A model generated the notes under the pieces. It was not told the DNA's origin. It was given only the letters and a program-made list of their open reading frames with translations, and did no database searches. A stretch of DNA of 64,000 bases from Acinetobacter nosocomialis. Its GTDB lineage: Bacteria; Pseudomonadota; Gammaproteobacteria; Pseudomonadales; Moraxellaceae. Position 1 is the stretch's first letter. Every line of letters starts with the position of its first letter. The position numbers were made by a program, and so were the translations under genes. The stretch is taken from the NCBI GenBank assembly GCA_025736915.1, contig CP107049.1:3410001-3474000 (forward strand), read 5' to 3'. This document shows, piece by piece, positions 21,047 through 30,791 of this stretch.

Positions 21047-21499
21047 ATGACTGAAACGAATCAAAGCCGTTTGTTGACTGTAGGTGAAGTTGCAAAACGT
21101 AGTGGTGTTGCAGTTTCAACGCTTCATTTTTATGAATCTAAAGGTTTGATTAAAAGTATAAGAACCAATGGTAACCAACGTCGTTTTACTTTAGTTGTGC
21201 TGCGTTATATTGCAATCATTAAAATTGCGCAAAAGGTTGGTATTCCATTAGAGGAAATTAAACAAGCTTTAAGCAAGTACCCAATGGGATCTAAATTAAC
21301 TGCGCAGCAATGGAAAGAGTTATCTCTGGACTGGCGGAAAAATTTGGATGATCGTATTCAAAAGCTTACGCGGCTGCGAGATGAGATGGATTGGTGTATT
21401 GGCTGTGGATGCTTGTCATTAGAACAATGTCCTTTAAGAAACCCAGATGATGTATTGGGACAAGAAGGCGTTGGAGCACGTATTTTAGAAAGGTCGTAG
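21047..21499 (+). CDS. soxR: Redox-sensitive MerR-family regulator SoxR
   Basis: The 150-residue protein has a MerR winged helix ([25 protein letters not shown]) and the SoxR [2Fe-2S] motif Cx2CxCx5C, visible as [12 protein letters not shown] near residue 115. SoxR responds to redox-cycling compounds. There is no adjacent soxS, as is usual outside enterics, where SoxR directly controls small sets of efflux or oxidoreductase genes. Start ATG 21047 matches the family; the longer in-frame extension upstream is not SoxR-like. Confidence 0.9.
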   Translation: MTETNQSRLLTVGEVAKRSGVAVSTLHFYESKGLIKSIRTNGNQRRFTLVVLRYIAIIKIAQKVGIPLEEIKQALSKYPMGSKLTAQQWKELSLDWRKNLDDRIQKLTRLRDEMDWCIGCGCLSLEQCPLRNPDDVLGQEGVGARILERS

Positions 21500-21659
21500 C
21501 TCATACATCTGTTGCTTGATCTTGTTCATCATAATTTATCGCTTGGAATAATTCATTATTTTGTAAGTTACTCTCTCTGAAGGTTTTTTATTGTAAACAA
21601 GTCATATAAAACATGAGTTTTTTTGATATCTTTAGCTTTTTTAGTAAGAAGTAAAATTT

Positions 21660-22094
21660 ATGAAAAAAACAATCTTTCTTGGATTAGCGCTTGTTTCGTT
21701 AACGGCTTGCTCAGCAGTACAACATAAAGACTCAACTCCACCAAAAATTGGTTCACCAAATCCAGCAAGCAAATATTGTGTTGAGCAAGGTGGAAAATTA
21801 GAAATTAGAAATGAAGCAAATGGTCAGGTTGGTTACTGTCATTTGCCAAATGGTCAAGTGGTCGAAGAGTGGAAATTATTCCGCGACAACCAAGCTAACT
21901 GCGTAGCTGAAGAAGCTCAAAAATTAGTGGGTCAGTCTGGCTTAACTGATGACCAAATCAAACAAAAAACCAAGTCAGAAATTGTACGTAGAGTCGCTCC
22001 AGGTCAGCCAATGACAATGGATTATCGTACAAACCGTGTCACTGTTACTATTGATCCATCGACTAAAAAAATTACCAACGCGAACTGTGGTTAA
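21660..22094 (+). CDS. DUF333-type lipoprotein
   Basis: The 144-residue protein has a lipoprotein signal peptide with lipobox LTAC (Cys at about residue 17). The mature part begins with a DUF333-like segment (KYCVEQGGKLEIRNEANG, YCHLPNGQVVEEWKLFR), and the C-terminal half resembles a peptidase-inhibitor I78-like fold with RVAPGQPMTMDYRTNRVTV. It may be a periplasmic protease inhibitor (inference). It is monocistronic, with a terminator 37 nt after the stop. Confidence 0.75.
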   Translation: MKKTIFLGLALVSLTACSAVQHKDSTPPKIGSPNPASKYCVEQGGKLEIRNEANGQVGYCHLPNGQVVEEWKLFRDNQANCVAEEAQKLVGQSGLTDDQIKQKTKSEIVRRVAPGQPMTMDYRTNRVTVTIDPSTKKITNANCG

Positions 22095-22130
22095 TTTTTT
22101 AATTAAAAATTGATTTAAGACCGAACAAGA

Positions 22131-22158
22131 AAGCCTGTCAGAAGACGGGCTTTTATTA
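22131..22158 (+). terminator. Terminator of the DUF333 lipoprotein gene
   Basis: AAGCCTGTC (22131-22139) pairs with GACGGGCTT (22144-22152) with one G-U pair and a four-base loop, followed by a T-rich tail. Confidence 0.85.
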
Positions 22159-22175
22159 TTTTATTTCACCTACTC

Positions 22176-22318
22176 AAAAAAAAGCCTCTAGCGGACTAGA
22201 GGCAGAAAAACTTCAGATGCAAGAACAGGTGAATTATGCATCTGAGTTAAGTAGGTTGTATCAAACCATGTAAAGCACTTTACCAGTAAAAATGAGTAAA
22301 AATAGGGGCGTGCGACTA
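22176..22318 (-). ncRNA. Candidate minus-strand small RNA
   Basis: Read on the minus strand, an 8-bp perfect stem with tetraloop (22184-22203) is followed directly by eight U residues (22183-22176), a textbook terminator, but no minus-strand gene lies upstream of it. Upstream, the arms CAGATGCA (22236-22243) and TGCATCTG (22213-22220) form a second perfect hairpin with a 15-nt loop containing CACCUG, which could pair with Shine-Dalgarno sequences. A weak promoter-like pair (TTGTAT and TATTAG, 17 nt apart, about 22325-22353) precedes it. The 5' end is approximate. Confidence 0.5.
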
Positions 22319-22587
22319 ATGGCTAATATTTGCTGTTTGTTATTTATACAAATTGATGCATTAAATTAATTTAAGAATCGTTTTAAACATCTACTAAAAA
22401 AAAGAAGTCTTAAAATTTATGACTATGGACTCATGAGCTTAGGGTTCTTGTTCAACCGTTGTCTTTTTGTGCGACTACCCAAGAGTTATTCGTGATTTGT
22501 ATTTGGCTTAATGATAATTTTAGAGCTATCCGCAAGGACACAATAATGACGAACATACGAATAATAATGAATCTAAGGTAGGACCCA
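22204..22587. other. Gene-free interval upstream of sdaA
   Basis: No protein-coding ORF is supported. The left part holds the candidate small RNA; the right part carries the sdaA leader with an AAGGTAGGA ribosome site just before its GTG start. Confidence 0.5.
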
Positions 22588-23967
22588 GTGTTTATTAGTG
22601 TATTTGATCTTTTTAAAATTGGCATCGGCCCATCTAGCTCCCATACAGTTGGACCAATGCGAGCGGCATACAGTTTTGTAGATGATTTATTTAAACAAAA
22701 CAATTTACAAGCAACGGTTAGAGTTCAGGTGAAGTTATACGGTTCGCTTGCAGCAACGGGTGTTGGTCATGCAACAGACAAGGCTGTTCTGTTAGGTTTA
22801 ATGGGCTTTGACCCTGAACATATCGATACTCAATTGAGCACAAGCTTGATTGAAGATGTTCTTGAAAATAAAGCCATCCAGCTTAATCAGCAAAAGACGA
22901 TTTCTTTTGACTATAAGTATGATGTGCTTTTTTTAGATGAATCTTTGCCTTATCACCCCAATGCAATGGAACTGATTGCCTATAATGAAGCCGAAGAAAC
23001 TCTGTACGCAGAAACTTATTATTCGGTTGGTGGTGGTTTTATTGTTAGTCAAAGGCAATTAACACAAACCCAGACTGAAACCAACGACGTTAAGGTTCCA
23101 TATCCATTTCACAGTGCGGCTGAACTTTTAAGCTTATGTAAAACTCATCATTTAACAGTAAGTGAGTTAATGCTTGAAAATGAAAAAAGCTGGCGTAGTG
23201 AAATTGAGATTCGTAGCAAGATTATGGAAATCTGGAAAGTGATGCAGCAGTGCATTCATAACGGATTAATTAATGAAGGCATATTACCGGGCGGATTAAA
23301 CGTAAAACGTCGGGCTAAAAAAATTCACGATAAGTTATTAAATAAGAAAAACTCAAACCTGATTGTGACGACTTTCCATGCGATGGAATGGGTTAATTTA
23401 TTTGCCTTAGCGGTAAATGAAGAAAATGCTGCTGGCGGTCGAGTGGTGACGGCACCTACAAATGGTGCAGCAGGGATTATTCCGGCAGTTTTATATTACT
23501 ACGTGACTTTTTCCAAAGACTTTTCTGAAGATAAAGTGGTTCGTTTCTTTTTAAGTGCGGCAGCCGTCGGTATTTTATGTAAACTCAATGCTTCTATTTC
23601 TGGTGCAGAAGTAGGGTGTCAGGGCGAAGTCGGCTCAGCATGTGCAATGGCTTCGGCAGGTTTAGCCGAAATTTTAGGAGCATCACCTGAGCAAGTGGAA
23701 CATGCGGCTGAAATTGGGCTTGAACATAACTTAGGTTTAACGTGTGACCCGATTGGTGGTTTGGTTCAGGTGCCTTGTATTGAACGAAATGCGATTGCGG
23801 CTGTAAAAGCGATTAATGCAGCACAAATGGCACTTCATGATGAAGGTGAGCATTTTGTGACTTTAGATAAAGTTATTCAGACCATGAAGGAAACAGGTAG
23901 AGATATGTCTGAGAAATATAAAGAAACTTCAAAAGGTGGCCTCGCTGTTAACGCCATTGAGTGCTAA
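22588..23967 (+). CDS. sdaA: L-serine dehydratase (L-serine ammonia-lyase)
   Basis: This iron-sulfur serine dehydratase converts L-serine to pyruvate and ammonia. The 459-residue protein has the single-chain layout: N-terminal beta domain starting [18 protein letters not shown], then the alpha domain with [16 protein letters not shown] and conserved cysteines (about 330-385, including [12 protein letters not shown]) for the [4Fe-4S] cluster. Translation starts at GTG 22588. It is followed by a strong terminator shared with paaZ. Confidence 0.95.
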   Translation: MFISVFDLFKIGIGPSSSHTVGPMRAAYSFVDDLFKQNNLQATVRVQVKLYGSLAATGVGHATDKAVLLGLMGFDPEHIDTQLSTSLIEDVLENKAIQLNQQKTISFDYKYDVLFLDESLPYHPNAMELIAYNEAEETLYAETYYSVGGGFIVSQRQLTQTQTETNDVKVPYPFHSAAELLSLCKTHHLTVSELMLENEKSWRSEIEIRSKIMEIWKVMQQCIHNGLINEGILPGGLNVKRRAKKIHDKLLNKKNSNLIVTTFHAMEWVNLFALAVNEENAAGGRVVTAPTNGAAGIIPAVLYYYVTFSKDFSEDKVVRFFLSAAAVGILCKLNASISGAEVGCQGEVGSACAMASAGLAEILGASPEQVEHAAEIGLEHNLGLTCDPIGGLVQVPCIERNAIAAVKAINAAQMALHDEGEHFVTLDKVIQTMKETGRDMSEKYKETSKGGLAVNAIEC

Positions 23968-23974
23968 AAAAATG

Positions 23975-23998
23975 AGATGGGGACGAGATGCCCCATCT
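23975..23998. terminator. Terminator between converging sdaA and paaZ
   Basis: AGATGGGG (23975-23982) and CCCCATCT (23991-23998) form a perfect 8-bp stem with an 8-nt loop, flanked by A-rich and T-rich sequence so it can work in both directions. Confidence 0.8.
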
Positions 23999-24009
23999 TA
24001 TTTTGAACA

Positions 24010-26112
24010 TTAAGCCTCGCGAGCAACTAAAGTTAAAATGTCGTAAGTTGCGACAAGTTCACCACGTTGGTTTTTGACTTTAATATCCCATACCACAACG
24101 CCATGCGCAGGCTGAGACGGGTCTTTTTGTGGTTTAGGTGTTTTTTGTTTACAGGTGAGTTCAACCTGAATCGAGTCACCAATTTTAACCGGTTCAACAA
24201 AGCGTAAGTTGTCCATACCGTAGTTGGCAATCACAGGACCTTGTGCTGCATCTACAAATAGACCTGCTGCGGCAGACACAATGAAGTAGCCGTGTGCAAC
24301 ACGCTCACCAAAGAAAGACTCGGCAGCCGCAATTTTGTCGGTATGCGCATAGAAATAGTCACCACTTAAACAAGCAAAATTGACAATATCTGCTTCGGTG
24401 ACTGTGCGACGAGCCGTTAATAAACGTTCACCAATCACTAATTCATCAAACGACTTTTTAAATGGATGTACACGGTCTTCGTTAACTTTCGAGCCAGCAG
24501 TCCATGAGTGAGTAATTTGGGTCAAGCTATTTGGAGAACCTTGAATTGCAGTGCGTTGCATATAGTGTTTAACTGCACGAATACCACCTAACTCTTCACC
24601 GCCACCTGCACGACCAGGGCCGCCGTGTACTAAATGTGGAAGTGGTGAACCATGTCCTGTACTTTCTTTTGCTGACTCTGCATCAAGTACATGCACACGG
24701 CCATGCCAAGGCGCAATTTTTTGAATAATCTGCTCAATATTCTCATCGTTATTTTTAACGACAGAAGCCACTAGGCTACCTTCACCACGTGAAACAAGGT
24801 CAGCTAGTTCTTCAATGTTTTGATATGGCATGAGTGTACATACCGGACCGAAAGCTTCTGTGGTATGAACATTCGTCGCTTGTAAAGGTTGTTCGCACAC
24901 CAATAAAGTTGGAGCGAAAAAAGCACCTTTTTCAGGATGATCTGCATTAAATGTAAAGCTATCGTTGCCACCAAGAACAATTTTTGCGTCTTTGCTGAGC
25001 TCGGCAACTTTTTCTGCAACATCATGTTTTTGTTTAATGCTCGCTAAAGCACCCATGGTGGTTTCTTCTTTTTGAGGGTCACCTACTACAACTTTAGCAA
25101 GTTTGGCCGTTAGCTTCTCTTGTACAGCCGCTAACAAATTTTCAGGAACAAATGCACGACGAATTGCTGTACATTTTTGGCCTGCTTTTGTGGTCATTTC
25201 ACGGAAGACTTCACGCACAAATAAATCGACGGTTTCTTCATTTGCCTCAGGGCTTAAAATTGCGCTGTTTACCGAGTCGGCTTCCATGCTAAATGGAATC
25301 GAATATTTATTGAGGTGAGGGTGGTTACGTAGTTTTTGACCTGTGTATGCAGAACCTGTAAACGTAACACAATCTTGAGGGCCTAAGTGGTCGAACAAGT
25401 CATAAGTTTGACCGCAAATGAGTTGCAGCGAACCTTTTGGTAATACATGCGCTTCTTCAATCGCTTTTACAACCGCTTGAGTTAATTGAGAGCCATCGGT
25501 TGCAGGTTTCACAATACATGGCACACCTGCAAGTAGCGTCGGTGCAATTTTTTCAAGCATTCCCCAAATTGGGAAGTTAAAAGCATTAATGTGAACGGCA
25601 ACACCTGCTTTAGGGCTTAAAATGTGTTTAGCGCCAAAAGTTCCATTTTTAGAGAGTTGAATCCAGCTGTCTTCGGTAATAATTTTTTCGTCATTGAGTT
25701 CACGACGAACCAGACTCGAATAAGCAAATAATGTCTGGATACCACCTTCAATATCAATCCATGCATCTTTACGAGTTGCACCCGTTGCATAAGCAAGTTT
25801 GTAGAAGTCTTCCTTGCGTTCAAGTAAATGCTGGGCAATTTGTTTTAATGCATTGGCACGTTGGTGGAATGTCCAGTTAGCCAGTTCTGAACCATTTTGT
25901 TTGGCATATTGAACAACACGTTTCATATCAATGCCATGACTACTTACGGCATAAATCGATTCACCTGTAATGGCATGGTAAACAGGGCGTAGTTCTTCGT
26001 CAGACGAATGCCATGTTCCATAGACATAAGAAGCAAGATGAGACAGTTGATGCTCAGGCTGCTGAAAATCTGTGTCAGTTGAGGTTCCTTCTAGGTGTGC
26101 TTGTTCAAGCAT
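24010..26112 (-). CDS. paaZ: Bifunctional oxepin-CoA hydrolase / semialdehyde dehydrogenase PaaZ
   Basis: PaaZ opens the oxepin-CoA ring and oxidises the resulting aldehyde in phenylacetate catabolism. The 700-residue protein has an N-terminal aldehyde dehydrogenase domain (catalytic region [12 protein letters not shown] near residue 295) and a C-terminal MaoC/hotdog hydratase domain ([30 protein letters not shown]). ATG 26112 is chosen because AAGGAG lies just upstream; an in-frame TTG precedes it. It is transcribed divergently from paaA. Confidence 0.96.
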   Translation of the reverse strand: MLEQAHLEGTSTDTDFQQPEHQLSHLASYVYGTWHSSDEELRPVYHAITGESIYAVSSHGIDMKRVVQYAKQNGSELANWTFHQRANALKQIAQHLLERKEDFYKLAYATGATRKDAWIDIEGGIQTLFAYSSLVRRELNDEKIITEDSWIQLSKNGTFGAKHILSPKAGVAVHINAFNFPIWGMLEKIAPTLLAGVPCIVKPATDGSQLTQAVVKAIEEAHVLPKGSLQLICGQTYDLFDHLGPQDCVTFTGSAYTGQKLRNHPHLNKYSIPFSMEADSVNSAILSPEANEETVDLFVREVFREMTTKAGQKCTAIRRAFVPENLLAAVQEKLTAKLAKVVVGDPQKEETTMGALASIKQKHDVAEKVAELSKDAKIVLGGNDSFTFNADHPEKGAFFAPTLLVCEQPLQATNVHTTEAFGPVCTLMPYQNIEELADLVSRGEGSLVASVVKNNDENIEQIIQKIAPWHGRVHVLDAESAKESTGHGSPLPHLVHGGPGRAGGGEELGGIRAVKHYMQRTAIQGSPNSLTQITHSWTAGSKVNEDRVHPFKKSFDELVIGERLLTARRTVTEADIVNFACLSGDYFYAHTDKIAAAESFFGERVAHGYFIVSAAAGLFVDAAQGPVIANYGMDNLRFVEPVKIGDSIQVELTCKQKTPKPQKDPSQPAHGVVVWDIKVKNQRGELVATYDILTLVAREA

Positions 26113-26130
26113 GACCAAACTCCTTTTTTA

Positions 26131-26138
26131 TTTGATAC
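26131..26138. promoter_or_regulatory. PaaX-like half-site upstream of paaZ
   Basis: TTTGATAC, followed by GT, lies 19 nt upstream of the paaZ start. It repeats the half-site found upstream of paaA and resembles the TGATTCG core reported for PaaX sites. Confidence 0.4.
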
Positions 26139-26295
26139 GTCAATTATAAAAATTGCAAAAATATGATTCATAATTTCAGATTAATTTGTTTAAAAGTCAA
26201 CTTTATTTTGATTTATAAAAGTAAAAAGGTTTTTCGCAATTGTTTTAAAATTAATAATTTCAATGACTTGATTTATTTTATTGTGGTAGATTTAA

Positions 26296-26339
26296 TTTGA
26301 TACTAAAAAAGTGATTGACTTTGTTTTTAGTGTATCGAA
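26296..26339. promoter_or_regulatory. Candidate PaaX operator over the paaA promoter
   Basis: TTTGATAC (26296-26303) and GTATCGAA (26332-26339, complement TTCGATAC) are inverted half-sites 28 nt apart, matching the spaced-palindrome design of PaaX operators (TGATTC, about 27 nt, GAATCA). A TTGACT -35-like hexamer (26315-26320) lies between them and a weak -10 follows, so binding here would block paaA transcription. Confidence 0.55.
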
Positions 26340-26377
26340 AAATAGATTTAAGGGTGATGCCTACAGGGAATGAAAGA

Positions 26378-27316
26378 ATGGAAAACAACTACCAGAAATT
26401 TGAACAAAATATTGCCAATGAAATTACGATCGAGGCTAAGGATCAAATGCCCGATGCCTACCGCAAAACATTAATTCGTCAAATTGGGCAACATGGCCAT
26501 TCTGAAATTGTAGGTATGTTGCCTGAAGGAAACTGGATTACACGTGCGCCGACTTTAAAACGTAAAGCGGTTTTGCTCGCAAAAGTACAAGATGAAGCAG
26601 GTCATGGTTTGTATTTGTACAGTGCGGCAGAAACTTTAGGTGCAGATCGTGATGACATGATGGAAAAGTTAATTGATGGAAAAATGAAATACTCATCAAT
26701 TTTTAACTATCCAACTTTGACTTGGGCAGATGTTGCTGCGATTGGTTGGCTTGTCGATGGGGCAGCCATTGTGAACCAAGTTGCGCTTTGCCGTACTTCA
26801 TATGGGCCATATGCGCGTGCAATGGTACGTATTTGTAAAGAAGAAAGTTTCCACCAGCGCCAAGGTTTTGAAGCCATGATGGCTTTGGCAGGCGGTACAC
26901 CAGAACAAAAACAGATGGCGCAAGATGCGGTAAATCGTTATTGGTGGCCAGCACTCATGATGTTTGGCCCAAGTGATGAGCATTCTCCAAACAGCGCACA
27001 AAGCATGGCGTGGAAAATCAAGCGTTTTAGTAACGATGAATTACGTCAAAAATTTGTCGATAACACCGTACCACAAGTGTTGCAACTTGGCTTGGAAGTA
27101 CCGGACCCAAATTTAAAGTTCAATGAAGAAACAGGCCACTACGAGTTTGGCGAGATCGACTGGCACGAATTTAATGAAGTGATTGCCGGACGTGGACCAT
27201 GTAATCACGAGCGTATCGAAGCACGCCGTAAAGCATGGGAAAACGGCAAATGGGTTCGTGATGCAGCCGTGGTCTATGCGAAAAAACAGCAGCTAGAAGC
27301 GAACAAAGTGGCTTAA
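26378..27316 (+). CDS. paaA: Phenylacetyl-CoA epoxidase catalytic subunit PaaA
   Basis: PaaA is the di-iron oxygenase subunit of the PaaABCE epoxidase, which forms the 1,2-epoxide of phenylacetyl-CoA. Di-iron ligand regions [14 protein letters not shown] and [13 protein letters not shown] are present, and sequence is very close to other PaaA proteins throughout ([17 protein letters not shown] at the start). ATG 26378 is chosen because it fits the family N-terminus; two earlier in-frame codons exist. First gene of the paa operon. Confidence 0.95.
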   Translation: MENNYQKFEQNIANEITIEAKDQMPDAYRKTLIRQIGQHGHSEIVGMLPEGNWITRAPTLKRKAVLLAKVQDEAGHGLYLYSAAETLGADRDDMMEKLIDGKMKYSSIFNYPTLTWADVAAIGWLVDGAAIVNQVALCRTSYGPYARAMVRICKEESFHQRQGFEAMMALAGGTPEQKQMAQDAVNRYWWPALMMFGPSDEHSPNSAQSMAWKIKRFSNDELRQKFVDNTVPQVLQLGLEVPDPNLKFNEETGHYEFGEIDWHEFNEVIAGRGPCNHERIEARRKAWENGKWVRDAAVVYAKKQQLEANKVA

Positions 27317-27348
27317 CAAGATTTATGGAAAAATTTGAGGAAATCAAA

Positions 27349-27639
27349 ATGGAAGATAAAAACAACTGGTCGCTCTACGAAGTATTTGTACGTAGTAAAC
27401 AAGGTTTAAGCCACCGTCACGTAGGCAGCTTAAGAGCACCTGATGATGAGATTGCACTGCAACATGCTCGTGATGTTTACACACGCCGCAATGAAGGAAT
27501 CAGTATTTGGGTGGTTCGTTCTGAACTGATTAAGTCATCACAGCCAGATGAAAAAGCAGAATTTTTCGATCCTTCTTTAGACAAGGTTTATCGTCATCCG
27601 ACTTTTTACCATATCCCAGATGGCATTGAGCACATGTAA
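27349..27639 (+). CDS. paaB: Phenylacetyl-CoA epoxidase subunit PaaB
   Basis: This 96-residue protein carries the conserved PaaB block (LYEVFVRSKQGLSHRHVGSL, YTRRNEGISIWVV, KVYRHPTFYHIPDG). PaaB bridges the PaaAC dimers in the epoxidase complex. ATG 27349 has a GAGG ribosome site; the earlier in-frame start at 27325 does not fit the family. It lies between paaA and paaC. Confidence 0.95.
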   Translation: MEDKNNWSLYEVFVRSKQGLSHRHVGSLRAPDDEIALQHARDVYTRRNEGISIWVVRSELIKSSQPDEKAEFFDPSLDKVYRHPTFYHIPDGIEHM

Positions 27640-27651
27640 GGGAGATGACAC

Positions 27652-28407
27652 ATGAATCATTCAGTTTTATCTAAATTCTTATTACATATTGGCGACAGCC
27701 AACTGGTTTTGTCTCAGCGTTTAGCTGAGTGGTGTGGGCATGCACCTGAGCTTGAAGTTGATATCGCTTTAGCAAACATCGGTTTGGACTTGTTGGGTCA
27801 GGCAAGAAACTTTCTGACTTTGGCTGGTCAATATGATGAAGCTAAACGTGATGAAGATCAGCTTGCGTATTTCCGTACTGAGCGTGAGTTTTTAAACCTA
27901 CTGTTATGCGAACAACCGAATGGTGACTTTGCACAAACGATTGTACGCCAATGGTTGATGGACCATTACCATCTTCATTTATTTACGGCTTTAGCGCAAA
28001 GCTCACTTCCTGAATTAAGCGCCCTTGCTGTCAAATCTTTAAAAGAAGTGAAGTATCACATTCGCTTTTCGACAAGCTGGATGGAGCGTTTAAGTTTAAG
28101 CACAGATGAAGCGCATCAACGTGTGCAAGACGGATTAAATAATTTATGGCGCTTTACCGCTGAATTATTTGAACTCAATGCAGACGAACAAGCATTAGTT
28201 GCAGAAGGCATGATTCCAGATTTTTCAAATGAAAAAGAACAATGGAACCAAACCATTGCAGATGAGCTTAAGCGTTTTGAATTAAATGTTGCTGTGAACG
28301 GTGCTTATCGCCGTGGTGCGAAACAAGGATTGCATACCGAGCATTTGGGTTATTTGTTGGCTGAAATGCAATGTATTCAAAGAACTTATCCGGGCATGAC
28401 CTGGTAA
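27652..28407 (+). CDS. paaC: Phenylacetyl-CoA epoxidase structural subunit PaaC
   Basis: The 251-residue protein is a helical ferritin-like homologue of PaaA without a full iron-binding set, as in the family; signature segments include LIGDSQLVLSQRLAEWCGHAPELE-like sequence at the start and GAYRRGAKQGLHTEHLGYLL near the end. It stabilises PaaA and is required for epoxidase activity. A GGGAG ribosome site precedes ATG 27652. Confidence 0.94.
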   Translation: MNHSVLSKFLLHIGDSQLVLSQRLAEWCGHAPELEVDIALANIGLDLLGQARNFLTLAGQYDEAKRDEDQLAYFRTEREFLNLLLCEQPNGDFAQTIVRQWLMDHYHLHLFTALAQSSLPELSALAVKSLKEVKYHIRFSTSWMERLSLSTDEAHQRVQDGLNNLWRFTAELFELNADEQALVAEGMIPDFSNEKEQWNQTIADELKRFELNVAVNGAYRRGAKQGLHTEHLGYLLAEMQCIQRTYPGMTW

Positions 28408-28423
28408 GACAAGGAGGTGAGCC

Positions 28424-28924
28424 ATGCAAATGATTCGTCATTGCATCGACCAATGTTGGGATGTTCTACAAACGGTAAGTGACCCTGAAATTCCGGTTTT
28501 ATCGGTTGTCGATTTGGGTATGATTCGCGGTGTAGAGATTAACGATCAACAAGAAATTATTGTTCGTTTAACTCCGACATATAGCGGTTGCCCAGCAACA
28601 GATATGCTCAAAACACAAATTGTTGAGGCATTTACCGCAGAAGCTTTGACACCGGTCAAAGTCATGGTTGATTTGTCAGAAGCATGGACCACAGACTGGA
28701 TGTCTGAAGCGGGTAAAAAGAAACTGCAAGTTTATGGCATTGCACCACCTGAAGGGTTGGCGCATCAGTGTGGAACTCACGTTCATTTAAAAGATGGTGT
28801 CGAGTGCCCACGTTGCAAAAGCCGACATACCCGACTGTTAACAGAGTTTAGTTCTACCGCCTGTAAAGCACTTTATAAATGTCAGGACTGTCTTGAGCCT
28901 TTTGATTACTTCAAATGTATTTAA
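28424..28924 (+). CDS. paaD: Phenylacetate epoxidase maturation factor PaaD
   Basis: The 166-residue protein has an N-terminal MIP18/DUF59 iron-sulfur assembly domain (VSDPEIPVLSVVDLGMI, TYSGCPATDML) and a C-terminal zinc-ribbon-like part with two CxxC-type pairs (CPRCKSRH, CQDC). PaaD is needed to make an active epoxidase complex. The ribosome site AAGGAGG lies just ahead of ATG 28424. Confidence 0.93.
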   Translation: MQMIRHCIDQCWDVLQTVSDPEIPVLSVVDLGMIRGVEINDQQEIIVRLTPTYSGCPATDMLKTQIVEAFTAEALTPVKVMVDLSEAWTTDWMSEAGKKKLQVYGIAPPEGLAHQCGTHVHLKDGVECPRCKSRHTRLLTEFSSTACKALYKCQDCLEPFDYFKCI

Positions 28925-28947
28925 GTCTTTAGATAAGGAAATCAGCC

Positions 28948-30009
28948 ATGAGCCAATTTGTACCATTAAAAGTAAAAAGTATTACGCCGCAAACCGATCA
29001 GGCAATTTGTATTGCATTTGACGTTGTACCTGAACAACAAGAACAATTCCAATTTCAACCGGGTCAACACTTAACCATTCGCCACTTAACCGAAGCTGGT
29101 GAAATCCGCCGTTGTTATTCAATTTGTAGCTATGCGGGTAAAGAAGACATCAGCATTGCGGTTAAAAAAATTGATCAAGGGCAATTTTCAAACTGGGCAA
29201 ATGACCATTTAAAAGTGGGCGATGTACTTGAAGTCATGCCACCACAAGGTGTGTTTTTCCAAAAAGCAGCCAAAATCGGTGGACAAAACTATTTAGGCGT
29301 TGCGGCAGGCAGTGGTATCACGCCAATTTTATCAATTATTAAACAAGTTTTATTTGAACAACGTGAAGCTAAATTTACCTTGCTCTATGGCAATCGTTCA
29401 TGGAAACAAACCATGTTTGCCGAGCAAATTATGGATTTGAAGGATCAGTTCAAAGAACGCTTTCAACTCATCAATATCTTTTCTCGTGAGTTCAACGATA
29501 GTGAACTGATGAACGGTCGTATTGATGCAGAAAAGCTTAAGCAACTTTTTGATTTTGAAGTGCTTGAAACGAGTTTCGACCATGTTTTTGCCTGCGGCCC
29601 AGACGAAATGATGAATGCCGTAGAAAGCACTTTGCCAAACTTTGGTATTGCCAAAGAGCGCATTCACACTGAACGTTTCCATACAGGACAAGCACGTAAA
29701 CGTAGTGTTGAAGCGGATGCAAACCGTAAAGAAGAAAAGGTCAACATCATTTTAGATGGCCGTGAGCTGATTGTTTCTGTGGCTCAAGATGATGAAAGTA
29801 TTCTTGATGCGGCTTTGCGTGCGGGTGCTGACTTACCGTATGCCTGTAAAGGCGGGGTGTGCGCGACTTGTCGTTGTAAAGTTATTTCTGGTGAAGTCGA
29901 TATGTTCCTTAACTATAGTCTTGAAAAAGATGAAGTTGAAAAGGGCTATGTGCTGAGCTGTCAAACCTTACCAAAAGGCCCAAATGTTCGTTTGAGTTTT
30001 GATGAGTAG
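28948..30009 (+). CDS. paaE: Phenylacetyl-CoA epoxidase reductase PaaE
   Basis: PaaE passes electrons from NADPH to the PaaA di-iron centre. The 353-residue protein has a ferredoxin-reductase FAD/NAD(P) module (RRCYSICSY, GVAAGSGITPILSIIK, FACGPDEMM) followed by a C-terminal plant-type [2Fe-2S] ferredoxin with CKGGVCATCRCKV and a later SCQT cysteine. It follows paaD by 23 nt with a TAAGGAA ribosome site. Confidence 0.95.
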   Translation: MSQFVPLKVKSITPQTDQAICIAFDVVPEQQEQFQFQPGQHLTIRHLTEAGEIRRCYSICSYAGKEDISIAVKKIDQGQFSNWANDHLKVGDVLEVMPPQGVFFQKAAKIGGQNYLGVAAGSGITPILSIIKQVLFEQREAKFTLLYGNRSWKQTMFAEQIMDLKDQFKERFQLINIFSREFNDSELMNGRIDAEKLKQLFDFEVLETSFDHVFACGPDEMMNAVESTLPNFGIAKERIHTERFHTGQARKRSVEADANRKEEKVNIILDGRELIVSVAQDDESILDAALRAGADLPYACKGGVCATCRCKVISGEVDMFLNYSLEKDEVEKGYVLSCQTLPKGPNVRLSFDE

Positions 30010-30017
30010 AGGCTGTC

Positions 30018-30791
30018 ATGCAAGAGTTAATCAAAGCCAGCACAGCAACTGACGGTGTTTTGTTATTAACCCTAAACCGTCCAGAAAAAAGAAATGCTTT
30101 AAACAATGCAACATTGCAGTGTTTATGCGAGTTGCTCGAAGAAGCTGAGCACAATGCTCAAGTGAAAGCAGTAGTTTTAACGGGTAACGCTCAATGTTTT
30201 GCTGCTGGAGCAGATCTTAGCGAGTTGGCTGCAATGGACGCCGTGTCTTTGCAACTCGATATTCGCCCGAAGCTTTGGCAAAAAATTGATGCGTTTAGTA
30301 AGCCACTGATTAGTGCAGTCAATGGCTATGCTTTAGGTGCTGGATTTGAGCTGGTTTTGCATTCGGATATGGTGATTTGCGGTGAAAATGCCCGTTTTGC
30401 TTTACCTGAAATTGGCCTTGGTATGTTGCCGGGTGCAGGTGGAACACAGCGTTTAGCGCGCTTGGTTGGGCAACAACTCACTATGCGCTGGGCCATGACA
30501 GGTGAAATGATTTCGGCAAAACAGGCGGAGCAACATGGCATTTGCAGTCAAGTGGTTCCGACCGAATTAACCGTTGAATATGCGGTTCAACTTGCAGCAA
30601 AAATTGCGAAACAAGCGCCTTTAGCGATTCGCGTGATTAAACAATCAATTAAAAGTATTCATGAAACGACTTTAAGTCAGGGACTCAAGTTTGAACGTCA
30701 AAACTTTGTCTGGTTGGCGGCTACAAAAGATCGAAACGAAGGGATTAATGCTTTCTTTGAGAAAAGAAAGCCAGTGTTTAGAGGTGAGTGA
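30018..30791 (+). CDS. paaF: 2,3-dehydroadipyl-CoA hydratase PaaF
   Basis: A 257-residue crotonase-family enoyl-CoA hydratase with the CoA-binding AAGADLSEL block, the oxyanion-hole region ALGAGFELVLHSDMVI and the catalytic-type segments around LPEIGLGMLPGAGG. In the paa pathway it hydrates dehydroadipyl-CoA. Its stop codon overlaps the start of paaG (TGATG arrangement), indicating coupled translation. Confidence 0.9.
   Translation: MQELIKASTATDGVLLLTLNRPEKRNALNNATLQCLCELLEEAEHNAQVKAVVLTGNAQCFAAGADLSELAAMDAVSLQLDIRPKLWQKIDAFSKPLISAVNGYALGAGFELVLHSDMVICGENARFALPEIGLGMLPGAGGTQRLARLVGQQLTMRWAMTGEMISAKQAEQHGICSQVVPTELTVEYAVQLAAKIAKQAPLAIRVIKQSIKSIHETTLSQGLKFERQNFVWLAATKDRNEGINAFFEKRKPVFRGE

Noticed and set aside
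21047..21499. soxR as another MerR regulator (CueR or ZntR)
   Set aside because: The Cx2CxCx5C iron-sulfur motif is specific to SoxR.
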